Source: Malurus cyaneus samueli | Taxonomy: Eukaryota > Chordata > Aves > Passeriformes > Maluridae | Assembly: GCA_009741485.1 (NCBI GenBank) | Contig: CM019214.1 | Span: 24,636,329 to 24,700,328 of the forward strand | Length of the DNA: 64,000 bases | Direction of reading: 5' to 3' | Part shown: one piece after another, positions 49,840 through 63,439 of the stretch | Layout: each line of letters starts with the position of its first letter | Position numbering within the stretch: position 1 is the first letter of the stretch | Position numbers and translations under genes: made by a program | Notes under the pieces: model-generated | Told to the model about the DNA's origin: nothing | Databases searched by the model: none | What the model saw: the letters and a program-made list of their open reading frames with translations, nothing else

Positions 49840-50290
49840 TTTTCCCAACATATTTGTTATATCTTACTTGAACTCTTGCTCCACAGCCACTGCTCTGTCC
49901 TTTTACTTTGCGATCCATAACTTTCTGTTTGTCTCCATTAGTCATCTCTGACACTGGACCTTGTCAAAACTTTGTTTGAAAAATCTAACCTCAGTGTGTT
50001 ATACAGCATCTGTCATGCTTTTCTTATCTGCCACAGCAGCATTATCTTCAAAGATATCCAGCAGGTTAGTTAAGCATGACCTCCTGTGTCTAAATGTATG
50101 CTGGCAGTCCTTAATCAAACTGTCTTTCCAGGTGTTCTCATGTTAAATCCCTGGAAGTTTCCCTGTGCCAGATGTTAATCCTACCTCTGTAATTTCCTGG
50201 TTTAGTTCTTGACCTCTTCTGGGGGTAGGGGAAAGAATCCACAGAGCCACTTTAAGTTTAAAAATTTCTGCCAGACTCAGGGTTTTTTAT
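49840..50290 (-). mobile_element. Ancient CR1, minus strand, reverse-transcriptase region
   Basis: Blocks matching the reverse complement of an old CR1 reverse-transcriptase region occur in the right order: 'ttttactttgcgatccataa' (49901), 'ctggaccttgtcaaaacttt' (49955), 'aagcatgacctcctgtgtct' (50071) and 'tctgtaatttcctggtttag' (50186). The distance to the 48215 block, once the young CR1 is removed, is roughly what one collinear element would give. The copy has no coding capacity. Confidence 0.68.
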
Positions 50291-51389
50291 TATGGTGTCT
50301 TCTTTACCCCCTCATTTATCACTGTTGTTGCTCAGTCTTATTAATGGAGGCTGACACTTAATGGGCACTTAATCCATATTCCACTTTCCAAACCTGCTGG
50401 TGTCTCAGCGGTGTCACAGGATTTTATAATTGAAAGGATACCTTGGTGCTTTGCCAGAAAACCAAAAGCCAAAACTGGTGCTCTCAAAAATAAGATGTTG
50501 TAGCTGCCCTTATTTACTAAAGGTGAAAGAGCCTGAATAAATGGCTCAGACCTCCTGCACTAGGATTCAGGGCCTTGGGTTTTTTCCAGAGAGATGTGTT
50601 GGTGGGTGGTTTATTTCCTCGAATTGCAGTACTTATGATGGTAAGAATGGTGTTAGTGCCTTGTTTTGGCCTTGGATAAACAATTTACAGTTCAGAAACT
50701 GTTCTTTTTGATAAATAAGGTGTCCTGTAGGTGATGAGCATTTCCCTTTCTGTATGCCAGACTGGAGATATTTTCCTGCTGCAGAAAGCCATGCCATTTC
50801 TTAACTCCTCTCTTCTTACATGCTATTGGACCATAGTCCATGAAAATATTTTTGTCAAATTGGTTTACTGTCAAACTGATGGCCTGAATGGAGGAAGTGA
50901 AGCACAGAGCAGCTGCATGGATCTCCATTCCCCATTTTCAGCGAGTCAAAGATCCACATTTCTCAGCTTCTCACTATGGGTGAGACATCAGCAGTAAGAT
51001 AATTAGGGTGAGTAGGTGCGGAGGGGCCTTGTTCTTCCTTGTGGCTCTACAGAAACAGGGAGTAGAAATGAAAGAATAAAGTGACAGATCAGTTATCTCA
51101 TATAATAAGAGAAAATACTGAAAATGTGTATTATAAAACATGTAAGTAAAGATAAATGCCATTCTTCACTGATTTCCAGTCATGGCTCTTTTTGAAATAT
51201 TAGATTAGTCCCATTTTAGGTCCATGAGAAGTGAAAGCCTGCTCCTGGCTTTCCATGCTAAATGCTATATTCAAGAGGCCATGATAATATATAACTAAAC
51301 TGCTTTCCCTGTCTATTAAATACCCAGAGCAAAATTCTTGCATGCCTCTGCAGGTCAGAGTAACTGGAATTACCTTTATGGAGTGCCCT
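50291..51389. other. Single-copy non-coding sequence
   Basis: No gene, transposon or RNA gene that I can support. Confidence 0.5.
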
Positions 51390-51560
51390 CATTTGCTTTT
51401 TAATTAACCCTCATGCCCTTAATGTTGTGATAATTAAGGGATGTATTTAAGATCTCAGATCAGCAGCGCATGTACTCCGATCAAGAACAGGAGATCTTCT
51501 CTGGATAAGGGGATTTGTTGAATCAAGGCCAAACAGCAGACTCTTTCTTTTCAGCCCATG
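51390..51560. promoter_or_regulatory. Candidate conserved non-coding element with palindrome
   Basis: TTTTTAATTAACCC at about 51397 is followed by an 8-bp perfect inverted repeat: CCCTTAAT at 51416-51423 and ATTAAGGG at 51433-51440, with a 9-nt spacer. Each arm holds a TTAAT/ATTAA core. Downstream lie 'gatcagcagcgcatg' near 51457 and 'ggccaaacagcaga' near 51527. The combination suggests a regulatory element. No alignment was available. Confidence 0.22.
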
Positions 51561-54500
51561 GGTCACTATGACAAATGGGGTTTAGTCTTTGTCCACACAA
51601 GAGAAAAAGCTCACAGGTAATTTTGTGTATACAGGGGACAGGAGTTTTGCTGTTGATTGTCACTACATGAGCAGGGGCTGTTTGTAGCATTTAAAGAAAA
51701 GTAGATGTGTAAGGGTTTGAGTCACTGGTGCCATAGGATGAACTTGGCTTTGAATAAACCAAGTCTTGCTCTCTTCCCCTCGATTCCCATTCACTTCTGC
51801 TTCAGTTAGAGAGCTGCCAATATTTCTGGAGTTTGGGAGGACTGTACCTCCAGGTCAGGCTCTTCAAAGCCCAAAGGGTAGCTGAAATGGCCAGGAGATT
51901 CCCAAACAATCACTAACATTTTGGTCCCTTATCTCTGGGAAGTAACTGCAGTTTCTCTTATAAAGCCTTTACAGACCTTTTCTCCCTTTAGTTTTGCATT
52001 TCTTTCTTTTATATACTAACCTCTTTTAGGGATACGCCAAAAAAGGCAGAAGCATGAATACGAAACTGAGAAAACTCTTTCAACAAACATTATTACCACA
52101 AACCTGCATACCAGTCTGTTTTGTTACTATAGCAGCAGCACTAGTGAGGTATGTTCAAGCTGTGAGACCATAAATCAAGTGCAAGCCTTCTAGCTGTATT
52201 CAGTAGGATCTTGTCCTGTTCTTCAATCTCCCCCTACCTATATTTACTGTGTAGTTCTGGTTTGGATAGTGGCACGGCTAAAGCATGATTTGTAGAGGAA
52301 ATCACTTTTCTCTCCAGACACAAGCCAGAAATGCCAAATTTTATGGCTCCATCAGCTGAGAAGACATTTCTCTTGTGAGTCAGCTTAACTCTGGTTGTTT
52401 AATAGGTATTAGTAAGTGTGAAGGCCTGAAAGCCTCCAACTCATTCTTTTTAAAAATTACCAGAATGTAAATTTATATTCAACATTTGTTTGGAAACAAT
52501 CCAGAAGAATTTGGATTGCTTCTTCATTGTTAGGCAAATAACTGTATGAACAGGCTGCTCAGTTTTGTTAGAGGAACAAATGTGGGCTGAAATGACTGGC
52601 AAGACACAAATAATTGGTTTGGCCACTGGCCTGGTTTAGCTTTTTGGTCAGTTTGTCTGTCTTTGTTCCTTTCTCCAAGTAAAATAAATGAACTTCCCAG
52701 TTCATCTTTCAATTTCTGTAGGGCAAGTCTAGCCAGACACTTTTCTTCCATAATTGATCAAAAGATCCAGAAACAGCAATGCAACTGAACCATGTGCAGC
52801 ATTTGAAGGAAAGCTGTCACAATTTTTTTTAATTGAATTGATTAATTGCAGGAAATTCCAGTTTCTGACTGCCATACTATACTGCAGATGCTCTTTGGAG
52901 AAGGGGATTGTTACTTCAAGAAACCTACCATGTGTTGGGTTTCCTTGGGCATTTTTCTACATTTTGTCTTTTTGAAGCAGGGGAGAATGTGGGTGAGTAG
53001 AAATTTGTGTTAACGTAACTCTCAGCTTTCCTTGGCTCACAGTTATTTTAATGTGATAAAATGCCAGTGGAGCAAACATGGTCTGTGTGGTCTTTTGCTG
53101 ATGGGCATGGCATCTATGCTGGCAGGACTTGCACATCTAATTTCTACTGGCAAATTGGAAGGCTTAAACATGACTAGAGATGACAAGCCATGAGCTTGGT
53201 ATGGACAAGAACATGCCACTCAGAGAATATATAGAATGAGCTGCAGAATAGCAGAGGAAAACCTCTTTTTCCAGAGTAAAAGAAGAAAACCTCCTTTCCC
53301 AATGACTCCTCCCACCCCTCACCCCCATCTTAATTTCCTTGTCATCTTGGGTAACTACTGAGCGGTCAATAGGTATAAATGTGGGGTTTTTTCTGGCTGG
53401 CTCAGTTTAATTAAAACCACTGGTCAAAATGCTGCTGGTGAACAGTTTGGTTTTGCATTCAGAGCAGTTTAATCTTCGCGCTAAATACGAGACTGCACTG
53501 GGTGGTTTGGTGACTTCCCTGTGTCCTGCTCTTGCTCTCTCCGTCCTCATCCCCTCCCTTTTCATAACACTGTAAATGAACTCTGCTTTTTGTGAGACTC
53601 TTTCACTGAGCATTCCCTTGCCCACTTCTGTGGTGGACACAGGGCATCTGAGGTGCACTTGGAGCAGGTAGCAACTGGACAATCAAGCTCAGTGTTTAAT
53701 GAAGGTGAGGTCATTCTGCAGAAATGGCTCCCCTGGTTTCCATGCATCGAAACAGCTACAATATCAGTATGATCTCATACACTGTTTCCCCCAGGCAGTT
53801 TACAGATGTCTTATCTCCCCCCCTGCACTTGAATCCTGTGTGCTTCCACTGCCTTGTACTGTTTAGCCACCTATGTACACTTAATGTAGCACCTGGGCTT
53901 TATTTCCAAGCTGATCTCCTTTGTGCCTTGGGCTCTGCTATGGATTCAGATGGACACATGCAAACACATCCTTCTTTCTGCATGCTTACCTTTTTTCCCC
54001 CATAAATTTATTTAAACATATGACAAGTATAGTCTTTTTAGCCATGTATTTGTTCTCATAACTTGTGCTGAATATAATCTATTGCATGATTAACCAGGAG
54101 ATTAAAAGTTTGTACTTTTTACTACTTTTACTTTTTGTTGTTGTTACTGCCTTTGAGTACAGTTCAAAATTTCTGTGGTGGGTTGTACATCTATGCTCAT
54201 GAGATACTTGTATCACACGTGTTTATGATTACCTTGGAGTACATTCCTAGGTTTCTGCACCAGTGGAATAAATTGCATTTATTTTGCAGTTCTGACCTTC
54301 TCACCTGCACTCTGCTCACTATAATCTTACTCTGCAGGAATTGCTTTGAACACCTCAATTCAATAAGGCCGTTTTTATACAACACACTATTTTCTAATAA
54401 AAATAACCTGCTATAAAAATACTTTTCTTTTTTCCCCTCCACCATCTCTTGCAGCCTCCACTGAGTCACAGCAAGGAATGAATATTGTGCTGATCTAAAA

Positions 54501-57500
54501 CTTAAGAACTACAGGTTTAGGACTGTATATATTAAGAACAGATTATCTCATGAATCAGCTAGGCTAGAACGGAAGATGTTTCACCAAGATCCTTGAAAGC
54601 TTTCTTTTACAACTGGCAGGAATAAGGAAATGTTATCACACTTCAGAAATAAAAGAATTACATGGTTCAAGATGCAGGATAGAAATTATTTGTCCAGCTT
54701 GGGAAAATCAGACTAAGACAAAGGACAAGGCAAATTGGGAGGCCAGGAGGTGAGCCAGGTTGTCCCTGCCGTTCTCTTCCATTTGTTCCCTTCGTTGTAA
54801 TGAGCAGAATGGCAGAGCTGCTGTTCAGGGCCCTGCTCAAACTCTCTCACTTCCATGAGCATCCCCATGTGAGGGACCTATGGCTTTTATTTTCTACAAC
54901 TTTATGTTTTTCTTCCTAATTATCTGTTAGGGATTCAATCCAAGAAGTTTGAGTACCATTTAATTGCACCTAGTAAAAGATTACTGGTGCAATAGTTGTT
55001 TCGGAAAACTTACTCTATTTTTAATCTGAATATGAAAACATTTGGTTACAAGCTTGTGTTGGAATGGCATGTATAGATATTGTCACCCAGGCACTGGCAG
55101 GAAAACAGTGCATTGTGTTGTCTGTCCATATACACACTGCACTTTGATCACTTGCCAGTTTTCTATGCTTGAGCTAACTACTATGTTGAACTCAATAAAG
55201 TTATAAAATATATGGTATTTAAAATGGTTAGCACTGGCATGCATAGCAGATGTTTTGTGAAAATGTTTTCAAGCAGTGATAGCAGCTGACAGTGACTGCT
55301 TTGGTGCAATAAAATAGTAGGCACAGGCCAGGGGTTCTCTCATCCTGCCTTCTCCTCCCAATATTTTGTTTGATGGTGCAGAAACTCAACAGTAAAGTCA
55401 CAGGCTAAATCAGCAATCAAGAGAGTTTTCTAATTTTCTTTTATGTGCCCAAAAGGGTAAGGCAATTCATTTCCAAAATGCAAAGAGGAGTGAGAATGTG
55501 GCTCTGCTTGCTCTGGTACTGGAAAGCTAAGGGATGTGCCCTGAGCAGACTCAGCAAGGAAGGAGACAAAGCTAAGGTACCATGTGTTTGTTTACACCCA
55601 GTCTAGGTGTAATGTAGATCCTTCTGTGGGACAGCTCTGATGTAAGGACTGAAATGTGATTTGGCTAAGTCTATCTGCTCCAACTTCATAATTAAGTGAG
55701 ACTTAGTCTGCCTCTGACTAAGTATAACTGCATTGAAAATGCAGCAACCAGTCTGTGCACAGCGTTGGTTCCAGGGGACTGATGTGGCTCTGCTGGTTCA
55801 CGTTTGTTCCAAAAACAGCACCAGGGTAACTTTGTGCTGGCAGGCTTTGTGCAGGATTGGGTGTCGTTCATCCTCCCACGGCTGGCATGAGGCCAGCATA
55901 AACTCCATATCATGTGTTCTAGCTAATTCATCTTAAATGTGATTATGTGCCCTGGGCTGATCCAGATCAAATGTGTACTGGGAGCAAAGAGCCAGGATTA
56001 ATGACCATGGAGGCGTGACCTGAATTCAGCCATGGACAAGAAAACTTATGATAAAGTCTGCTTGCTCTGACAGAGCTGCTCAACACTTCTTTCTTTGGGG
56101 ACCAGCACTGGGAGCAGGAAAGGACCAAGTCACATACAGGAAAGGTTTTTCAAGGTGCTGGTGTTGCTTTGTTCCTCTCCAGAGGTGCCTGTGTTTATTC
56201 TCCTCCTTTGAACTGTGTAACAGCACACATGGGTTGACATGGGAATTAGGCAGTCTCTGTAAAGTACCAGCTTCTATTTTGCTCTGGTATTTTCAGATCT
56301 GATGACAAAGTTGAACCCTTCAGTTGCTAGGACAGACCTGAGTCTCTCCTAAATTCTGGAGTTAAGAGCCTCTTTTTGAACAAAGCTGCTGTGAGTTTGT
56401 CTTTCCTCAGCTTCAGGTCAGGGCTGCTCAGGGTGATCCTGGCACATATCCCGACTGGAATGCAGAAGTTTCTTCCTGTACCTCTTGCCTACCAACCTGT
56501 GGTGATCACTCTCCAGAGTCCCAGCAGGGCAGCTCTCCACTGCCTGGCCATGTGGTTCACATCTGTCACGGGTGCCTGGGATGGACAGGTCATTGGGTGG
56601 GAGATGTGGCTTTTCCTGGCCAGGTCACTGCTAGGAGGATGACAGGAGGAGGAGGATCTGTAGGTCTGCTCCCTGTGACCCAGAGGAGTCACTCCTGACT
56701 GCAGAGCCTTTGTAAGGCATGAAAGTTCCTTGGGAGAAAGGGAGAAAAAGCTCAGGTGTTAGTCCTGACGTTGCAAAAGCTACAACAATGGAGGGTATAC
56801 AGGGATCATCTCCTGTCTGCTTACAATCCCAAACATCAGTGTTGTAAAATGAAGCTCAGACGGTGGCTGGAGAGAGGCCAAGGCTGCCTGAGCTCTCTGT
56901 GGAAAGCTGGAGGTAGTTTTGCAGTGAGAACTGCACAAAGGTACCTGTTTTGAAAACATGTGGCTGTACTTCACCATCTTGCTTCTCCACCACATTGTGT
57001 CGAAAGCCCTTGGACGCTTTTGGCTCCTCTTGCTCTCATGTCCCAAACCATCTGGAGTAGAAGCTTTGGCCAGATTCCCACCTTCCACCCAGAACTAACC
57101 TATCTCCCTAAATACCACTCATCTTCCTCAGCTTTACTTCGTTCATCTCCCTCTCCATAGCCACATTGCCACCTGCTTACAATGGCTGCCTCTGTTTCCT
57201 CCCTTCATTCTCAAGCACCCTTATCCCCTCAGAGCTTTTCTCCTCTGTGTGCTTCTCTTCCACAATGTCCTCTGACTCATTTGCCCCACCAGTGCTGCTA
57301 ACCTTGCCTGCAGATTTTGTTTTGCTTTTCCTTTTACCAACCATACTTTAGATATGAAATCTCCAGTTGGATCTGTAAGTAAAGTCATTTCCTGGCCCTG
57401 AAGACAATCCTTAACTCTGTTTTCTACATAGAATTACGCAGCTGAGAGACACTGGATGAGAGGAGTCAGCACTTCGTAATATTTTAGATATACAAATTGA

Positions 57501-58633
57501 GGGATTTGCTTACATCTTTCTTACCATACCTTTGCATATTATTTTGGCAGACACTGATGAAATACTTAGATCACCAACTCCCTCAGGCAGAGAGCAGGTC
57601 CTCCTATCTGCTTTTTACTTGACACTGGTATTGTTACCACATCAGCTTCGTGGTGGTAATTGGACCTGAAAATTGAGGGATTTTTTAATTTCTCACCTAA
57701 ATTTTGTGAGGTTTTGATGAAGTACATTCCCTAGCATCTATATACATTGCTTCTGAAATACTTCCAGGGCACTTTATGATTTTTGTAGTTATAGGCACTT
57801 AAGGCTTCCACTCTTCCCTTGAGCCTGGTCAAGCCAATGGCTCCCATGTGGTAAAGGGACATAGCCCATCCCAGACAGGCACCTGATGTGGGGTTGTGAG
57901 GCGTGCAGAATATGATCCCAAGATTAGACCATGGGCAACATATGGAAGTAGCTCCCCAGGTTCTGCAGCACCTCTGCTCTAGAGGATTTACTGTATTGAC
58001 GTTTTTCAATAGAAAACTGAAGTTTTTGGTAGAAAGTGTTCCTCGAGCAAAAATTTACTTTCCTGCAAAGTTGTTTTCCAGAGGAAAAATTTCTATCAGT
58101 TCTCATAATAACAGGCACTGAACCTTGATCTGCTGCATTTTACACCTCCAGAATCTTTGCAGCTGCTGTGGAAGGCTGTACATAGCTGAATGGCATTGAA
58201 GATTCTACATCTCTTGCTGTACATAGTGAGGATGCAAAGTTCTCTTTGAAGAAAATAAAGATGGTCAGGCTATCTGTGCAATTAGCAACAAAATCAAAGG
58301 AAGGTTTGGAAATTCATTCCATCATCATTTTACTAACCCATTTTTAAAGCGACCTGGGAAATACAATCTCTCTGCAGTTTTGGAGGCTGCTGGCACAAAC
58401 CACCTCTCAGTCATACCTCGGACACTGAGGGATGAGAGATGGTTTCATTTTTGAAAAATCAAATTTTAAAAACTTTGAAAATATCTGTGTGTGCCACTGC
58501 CAGTGGGCAAATTTAAAGCAGTGGATTGCTCTTCAGTATTAATCATGTTAATTTATATCTAGATGTGACTCATTTATTACTTATGAAAATCACAGCAGAG
58601 TGATTCTATTTGCTGTATGTAGGAAGAGGGCAA

Positions 58634-58670
58634 GTGCATGTGCGTGTGCGTGCATGTGCATGTGTGTGCA
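58634..58670. repeat. Imperfect (TG)n microsatellite
   Basis: About 37 bp of alternating purine-pyrimidine (TGCATG, TGCGTG and TGTGTG units), which favours Z-DNA. Confidence 0.92.
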
Positions 58671-58787
58671 TTATCAAAAGAGGGAGTTACCTCACCAGAC
58701 ACACTCCTTTGCTGCCTTTCATCCCTGAAATCCATGAAACAGAAGTAATGTAAAATCAGTTTTCAGTGCTTTCATTTTTCATTTATG

Positions 58788-58806
58788 CATTTATTTATTT
58801 ATTTTT
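58788..58806. repeat. Short (TTTA)n run
   Basis: Four to five TTTA units end in a T-run. Low-complexity sequence. Confidence 0.85.
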
Positions 58807-59735
58807 GCTAAGGACTGCCTATCCCAGTAGTTTGCTTCACTTGATTCCTGGGGATTTCTCAATTCAAGATGTCTGACAGAACTACAGGAGGTTTTGCATT
58901 CAGCATTTTGATGTTTCCCATGTTCTGTTCATGTTCAGAAATTATCACAAAAATAGCTTGAACCAGTTTGACCTGCTTGTACATCTCATAGCACAATGGG
59001 GCTCTAATTGAGGCATCACACATTACTGAGCTGATGCCATTATTATTTAAAAGCACGTAGGTACCTATTAGGTATATTTATTCCCTGTCTTCCATCAAGA
59101 AAACAATTTTCTAAAGAGAGTTGTGGTTTTTGTCTTATTTAGGGTATTGATTACCTACTGCTTTGAAATAAGAGGAGATTTATATGCTCTGCTGCTAGAT
59201 AATCTGTGAAGGACTTTTATGGTAAGATTGAGTCCCCCAGGCTGGGAGCCAAGAAGAGAGAGGATGTTTTGCAGCTTGGCTTTACCTTTCTCACATGATT
59301 CATTGGATGTTATTTACATCTCTTTGTATCTCTGCTCAGTTCTTGATTTCACAAGAAAGTTGTAATCATTGTAATTGTCATGATGCTGAGTTCTCTGCCC
59401 TCCTGGGCCTGCAGGAATTCTTCCCATGATAAGGAGACAATGAGCAGATAGTTCTGCTCTGCTGGCAGCCCCAGATGTGCAGAAGTCATGTTCAAATAAC
59501 CTGAGATTTGCTTAAAAAGAAAAGAAAAGTTATTATTATTATAGGTTTTGAAACATTTTGAAGTGTTTAAGTCCATTTTATTTATCTGCAGTAAGATTAG
59601 TTAGAAGAAATTCAGCTTTAAATCATAAAGGGTTTCAGGCAATCAGGTGATACCGAGATCTGAGGCTTCTGGCAAACCAGCAGGCACTGTAGTTAAAATG
59701 GCAAGGGTCAATGTACGCTAGTATACAGTTCTGAA

Positions 59736-59791
59736 GATCACAGAATTATTAAGGTTGGGAAAGATCTCTAAGATCACTGAATCCAACCATT
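59736..59791 (-). mobile_element. CR1 3' tail, minus strand
   Basis: 'atcacagaattattaaggtt' followed by 'gggaaagatctctaagatca' and 'tgaatccaaccat' is the reverse complement of a CR1 3' end. Only about 56 bp are kept. It is close to consensus, so fairly young. Confidence 0.9.
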
Positions 59792-61619
59792 AGAATGTTC
59801 TTCTCAGGAAAAGAAACATGGAGCTGCAGGAGGAGCAGTGAGGGAACCTGCACATTTCATAGTGGCAGCAGTGGTTTATTAAAGCTTCCTTCAGCTTTGA
59901 TAAATGGAGATGTTGCAGGAATTTGTAGTCAGAAAAAAACCCCACAGTTTGAAAAAAAAAGGCAAAGGAGTGAATCTTCCTACATTCAGACAAATGCAGA
60001 GTTAAGGGCTTGCAAAGATGCTGAAGAACTTAAAATTCCTATCAGAATTTTAGGTAGGCGTGTTTAGCACTGCATCTGAGGGAAGCCTTGAGTAACATGT
60101 TTCTGGTGGCAGAGGTGGAGGTAAAGGAACACTGTCTCCCAAGTTTTTTATGAAGTAGTAACACCACACTTTGTGTTGGCGTGAGCAGCTCCGAGTGCAT
60201 TCTCCACAGCCTGGAATTCCCTCCCTGCTCCACGCTGCTTGCAGATGGCCTTGCTGACACCGCTTTCCCTGCTCATATCATGTGCAGTCCAGAGCTGGTC
60301 CCCCCTATTTGTGTTTGGTTATTTATTGCACACATCTACTTGGAGTCGGTGGAGGATGGGAGCAGAACTTACTGGTAAGAATTCAAAGCAGATGATAAAT
60401 ATAATGATCTTCAAGGGCAGCATAAGAAGCACAGATGGGGAGGACTTGTGCTGCTGTGTGTTTTCACAGCCCCACTGACCTCAGGTGGCAAGTGGCACTG
60501 GTCAGGGTGCTGGCACGAGCTTTCCAGACACCACAGCATGAGGGCAGAGCCCATCTGACAAACTCACCCTTGCCAACATGCAGCCAGGCTGGCAGCACAC
60601 TCCTGATTTTTGGGGTGAAAAGATGAAAACTTCAAAGGCTGAAAGCTTCCACGAGTGTGTGTGTGTGTTTGTTTTTATTTTAATCCAGGCTGCCACAAAA
60701 TTAATGTGAGCAGTGAGACATTTTGCCAAAATTTCAGTGCTGGCACATGAGGAGAGAGCTGCCACTGTCAGGGCAAAGCTGAGCACCCACCCTGTGGCCA
60801 GTGCCTGTGAGCAGAGGCTGCTGTGCACTGCAAACCCCTCCTGGATTATAAAGCCCTGGCAGGAGAGCATCCCAGCTTGTGGCAGCACCTGCAGGGACTT
60901 TTCCCTGCTCCCTCTCTAAAACTCAGTTTCAGGAAATTCATGTGCTTGCTTTTTCTTTGCTCTCCTTGCTGGAATGAGGATTGTAGTGAGGCAGTGACGG
61001 GGTAGGAGGTGATGTGGGGGTGGCTGGAAACCCCAGCCTCAGTCCTTGCCAGCAGCTCACTGCTGCTGATAAGAGTATGGACCTCACAGCTTGTGCCCAG
61101 TGTCCACTATAGGTTGCATTTTGACAAGGAAAATCATCTATGGAGGGTGATTGAGTCTGCAAAAACCTTGTCAGGCTCTGGGAGTGACATTTCTTTAAAA
61201 TTAAAGAAATGAGGATGTCACTTGAGTTCAGCCTTTTCAGAGTTGTTGGAGATTAATGGTTTATTTCAAATTCCTGACATAGTTCTCAGTCTCAAATTCG
61301 GGCTGCATCTGTTAATCCTCCTGGCTGTGTGAAAATCTGGCAAATAGGAATCCTAAAGTTTCAAAGGGCAGAACATGAATGAAGACCTCCTCAAGACAAT
61401 TTTCCAAACTTTTTTTTTAATTGAGATTTTAAAATTACTCCCATTCTGGCTTGAAGTGTAAATCAGTTTTTGCATTGCCTGGGGCAGACAGTGCTGCATG
61501 GTCTGTGTGTTTTGCAATTTCCAATCATTTGCTATGTGTGTGCATGATTGTATTAATTGGATTATATTCTGAATGTACATACACAGCACTATCTTTATGG
61601 AAAATATAAAAATAAAGTA

Positions 61620-61689
61620 TTTCTTATAAGATGCCAGTACAGAAGAGCAACTGATTTCTTATAATATGTCAGTAGAGAAAAGCAACTGA
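61620..61689. repeat. 35-bp tandem duplication (two copies)
   Basis: Positions 61620-61654 and 61655-61689 are head-to-tail copies of the same length with 31 of 35 bases identical (start TTTCTTATAA, end AGCAACTGA). The four differences are substitutions, so the duplication is not recent. Confidence 0.95.
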
Positions 61690-62898
61690 TAAGACTGGTT
61701 TAAATAATTTACCCCTAAAATGGTAGTAGAGATGGGGCTTGAACTGTTACTATTACCATTCTTCAAAACCTCTTTCTACATGGGATTGATGTTTCTCCTC
61801 CAAAGCTCTTATTGTGATCTGAAACTCCCATTTATTTGAATTTCCTTTCTTTTCCTGCCTTTGAGCATCTCCTTTTGAAAGGGCTGTCATAATTTGTTGG
61901 GTGGAAACTCAGTTTTGTGAAGTAATGCTAAGATATCATTGTTCTCATAGATTTTGTGGTGGGTTTCTCCAAACTCCAGGGTAATTTTTGGCTGGGCTGA
62001 TCAGGTTTACGTTTGCTCTTCTACTCAGTGTATGTATACACCAGGTTTTTAATTGTATTGGCACCATTTAATTGGCCCCTGGCCTGCAACACTGTGTTGC
62101 CATGTTTGCACCTAATAGAGCTCTAACTTCCGCAATTTGTGTCCCACTGAAATTTTCTGATTTATAATAAGCAGAAGCTGCTTAGTTGGGAACATCTTTG
62201 GATGGGATGAGACAGGGAAGGCTAGAAAGGAAACTGCACTGCGAGGAGCTTCAATGTTACCAGCACAGCACTTGCTGCGTTTATGGTATAGGTTTGGGTT
62301 GTGTTACACCAGACAAGGTCTTTGTTTTCTGTGCAAAGTGCAAAGAAGAGCTGCTGGAACATGGCTGCAGGGTGGCATTTGCTCATCAAGGAGCAGCGTT
62401 GTGCCCCCTTCTGCACACTCCTCCTGCAGAGCTCACCTGGCAGAAAACATGAAATTATATTTTCAGGTCAGTTTGTATGTTGCCTGTTCCAGTGGGGCAA
62501 GAGGCACTAGACAACCTAGAAACTAGGGAAACTTAGAAACTCCTTCTGCCACTGGCTTCCCTTCTGCTGTGTTTAATTTCCTTTCTATAAGTGCCATAGC
62601 CTTCAAATAGGGATAAACCTTACAGCAGTAAGCCTAATAGTGACACTGCAGATGCTTAATAATTTTAGGTGTGACCGGCACATGAAACAGGTCAAACATG
62701 CAAAAGTAATTTTTCCCTCCAAATTTTTCAGCTCTACCATTTCCTAAAATTCTCCATTTAGTGAGTAGGAAAATGGCTCCTGTGCAGTGGAAGTATTTCC
62801 TCTACTGCAATTGCAGCAGCTCATGTGAGCTTGTAATTCCTTGAGCCTTGACCCACACTAGTCACAAAATGAAACTGTCTGAGGATGAAAAAGCTGTT

Positions 62899-62914
62899 AA
62901 AAAAAAAAAAAAAA
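62899..62914. repeat. Poly-A run (A16)
   Basis: A simple A-run with no recognisable retroposed body upstream. Confidence 0.9.
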
Positions 62915-63439
62915 GTAATGTTATTCGTGTTTTTGCTTAAAGGACATTTGCCCTTTTTGCATCCAGCGCATTCATTATAGGTTTCCATAGAGCAGTTCTA
63001 TCCTTTCAGTCAGGATGACCTTTATTTTATATTTAAATGCAACAGCAAAACAAGGAAAAAAGAAGAAGTAATGTGAGTTCTTCTTCAGAGCTCCTTCGCT
63101 GCCTCACTCTCTGCACATGAATGCAAAATGGCAGCTGCCACTGCAGCGCAGTTGAGAGTTCCCATTTAAAAATGCAGTGCTTACAAAAGAAGCTGAAACA
63201 GCCATAAGCTACAAAACCCAACATCTGATAAATGGAAAAGGACAAAATCAGGTCACGGAGGCAGCGCGTATCGTTTGCCCTTGTATCGCATCTTTCATCT
63301 GTGGATCTGGAGTCACCGTGCAGGCATCATCCTGAGTGAGGAGAGAAGGGGCACAGAGGACCTTGGATCCCAGGGAGATGGGGCAGCTCTGTGTTTGAAT
63401 GCAGCACCATTTTTTTAAGAGGGGAGGTAAAGAATTTCA

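Larger units (their letters stand above)
51561..59735. other. Single-copy non-coding sequence
   Basis: No supported gene across this long stretch. It is broadly AT-rich, with a pyrimidine-rich segment at about 57090-57340. The repeats I see are the TG-rich microsatellite at 58634-58670 and a TTTA run at 58788-58806. The stretch at 54540-54665 is repeat-free and might be constrained, on texture alone. Confidence 0.45.
59792..63439. other. Single-copy non-coding sequence
   Basis: No supported gene. It contains the 35-bp tandem duplication at 61620-61689, a short GT run near 60655-60668 and A16 at 62899-62914. Open frames at 60435-60919 and 62186-62526 show no domain. Confidence 0.45.
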
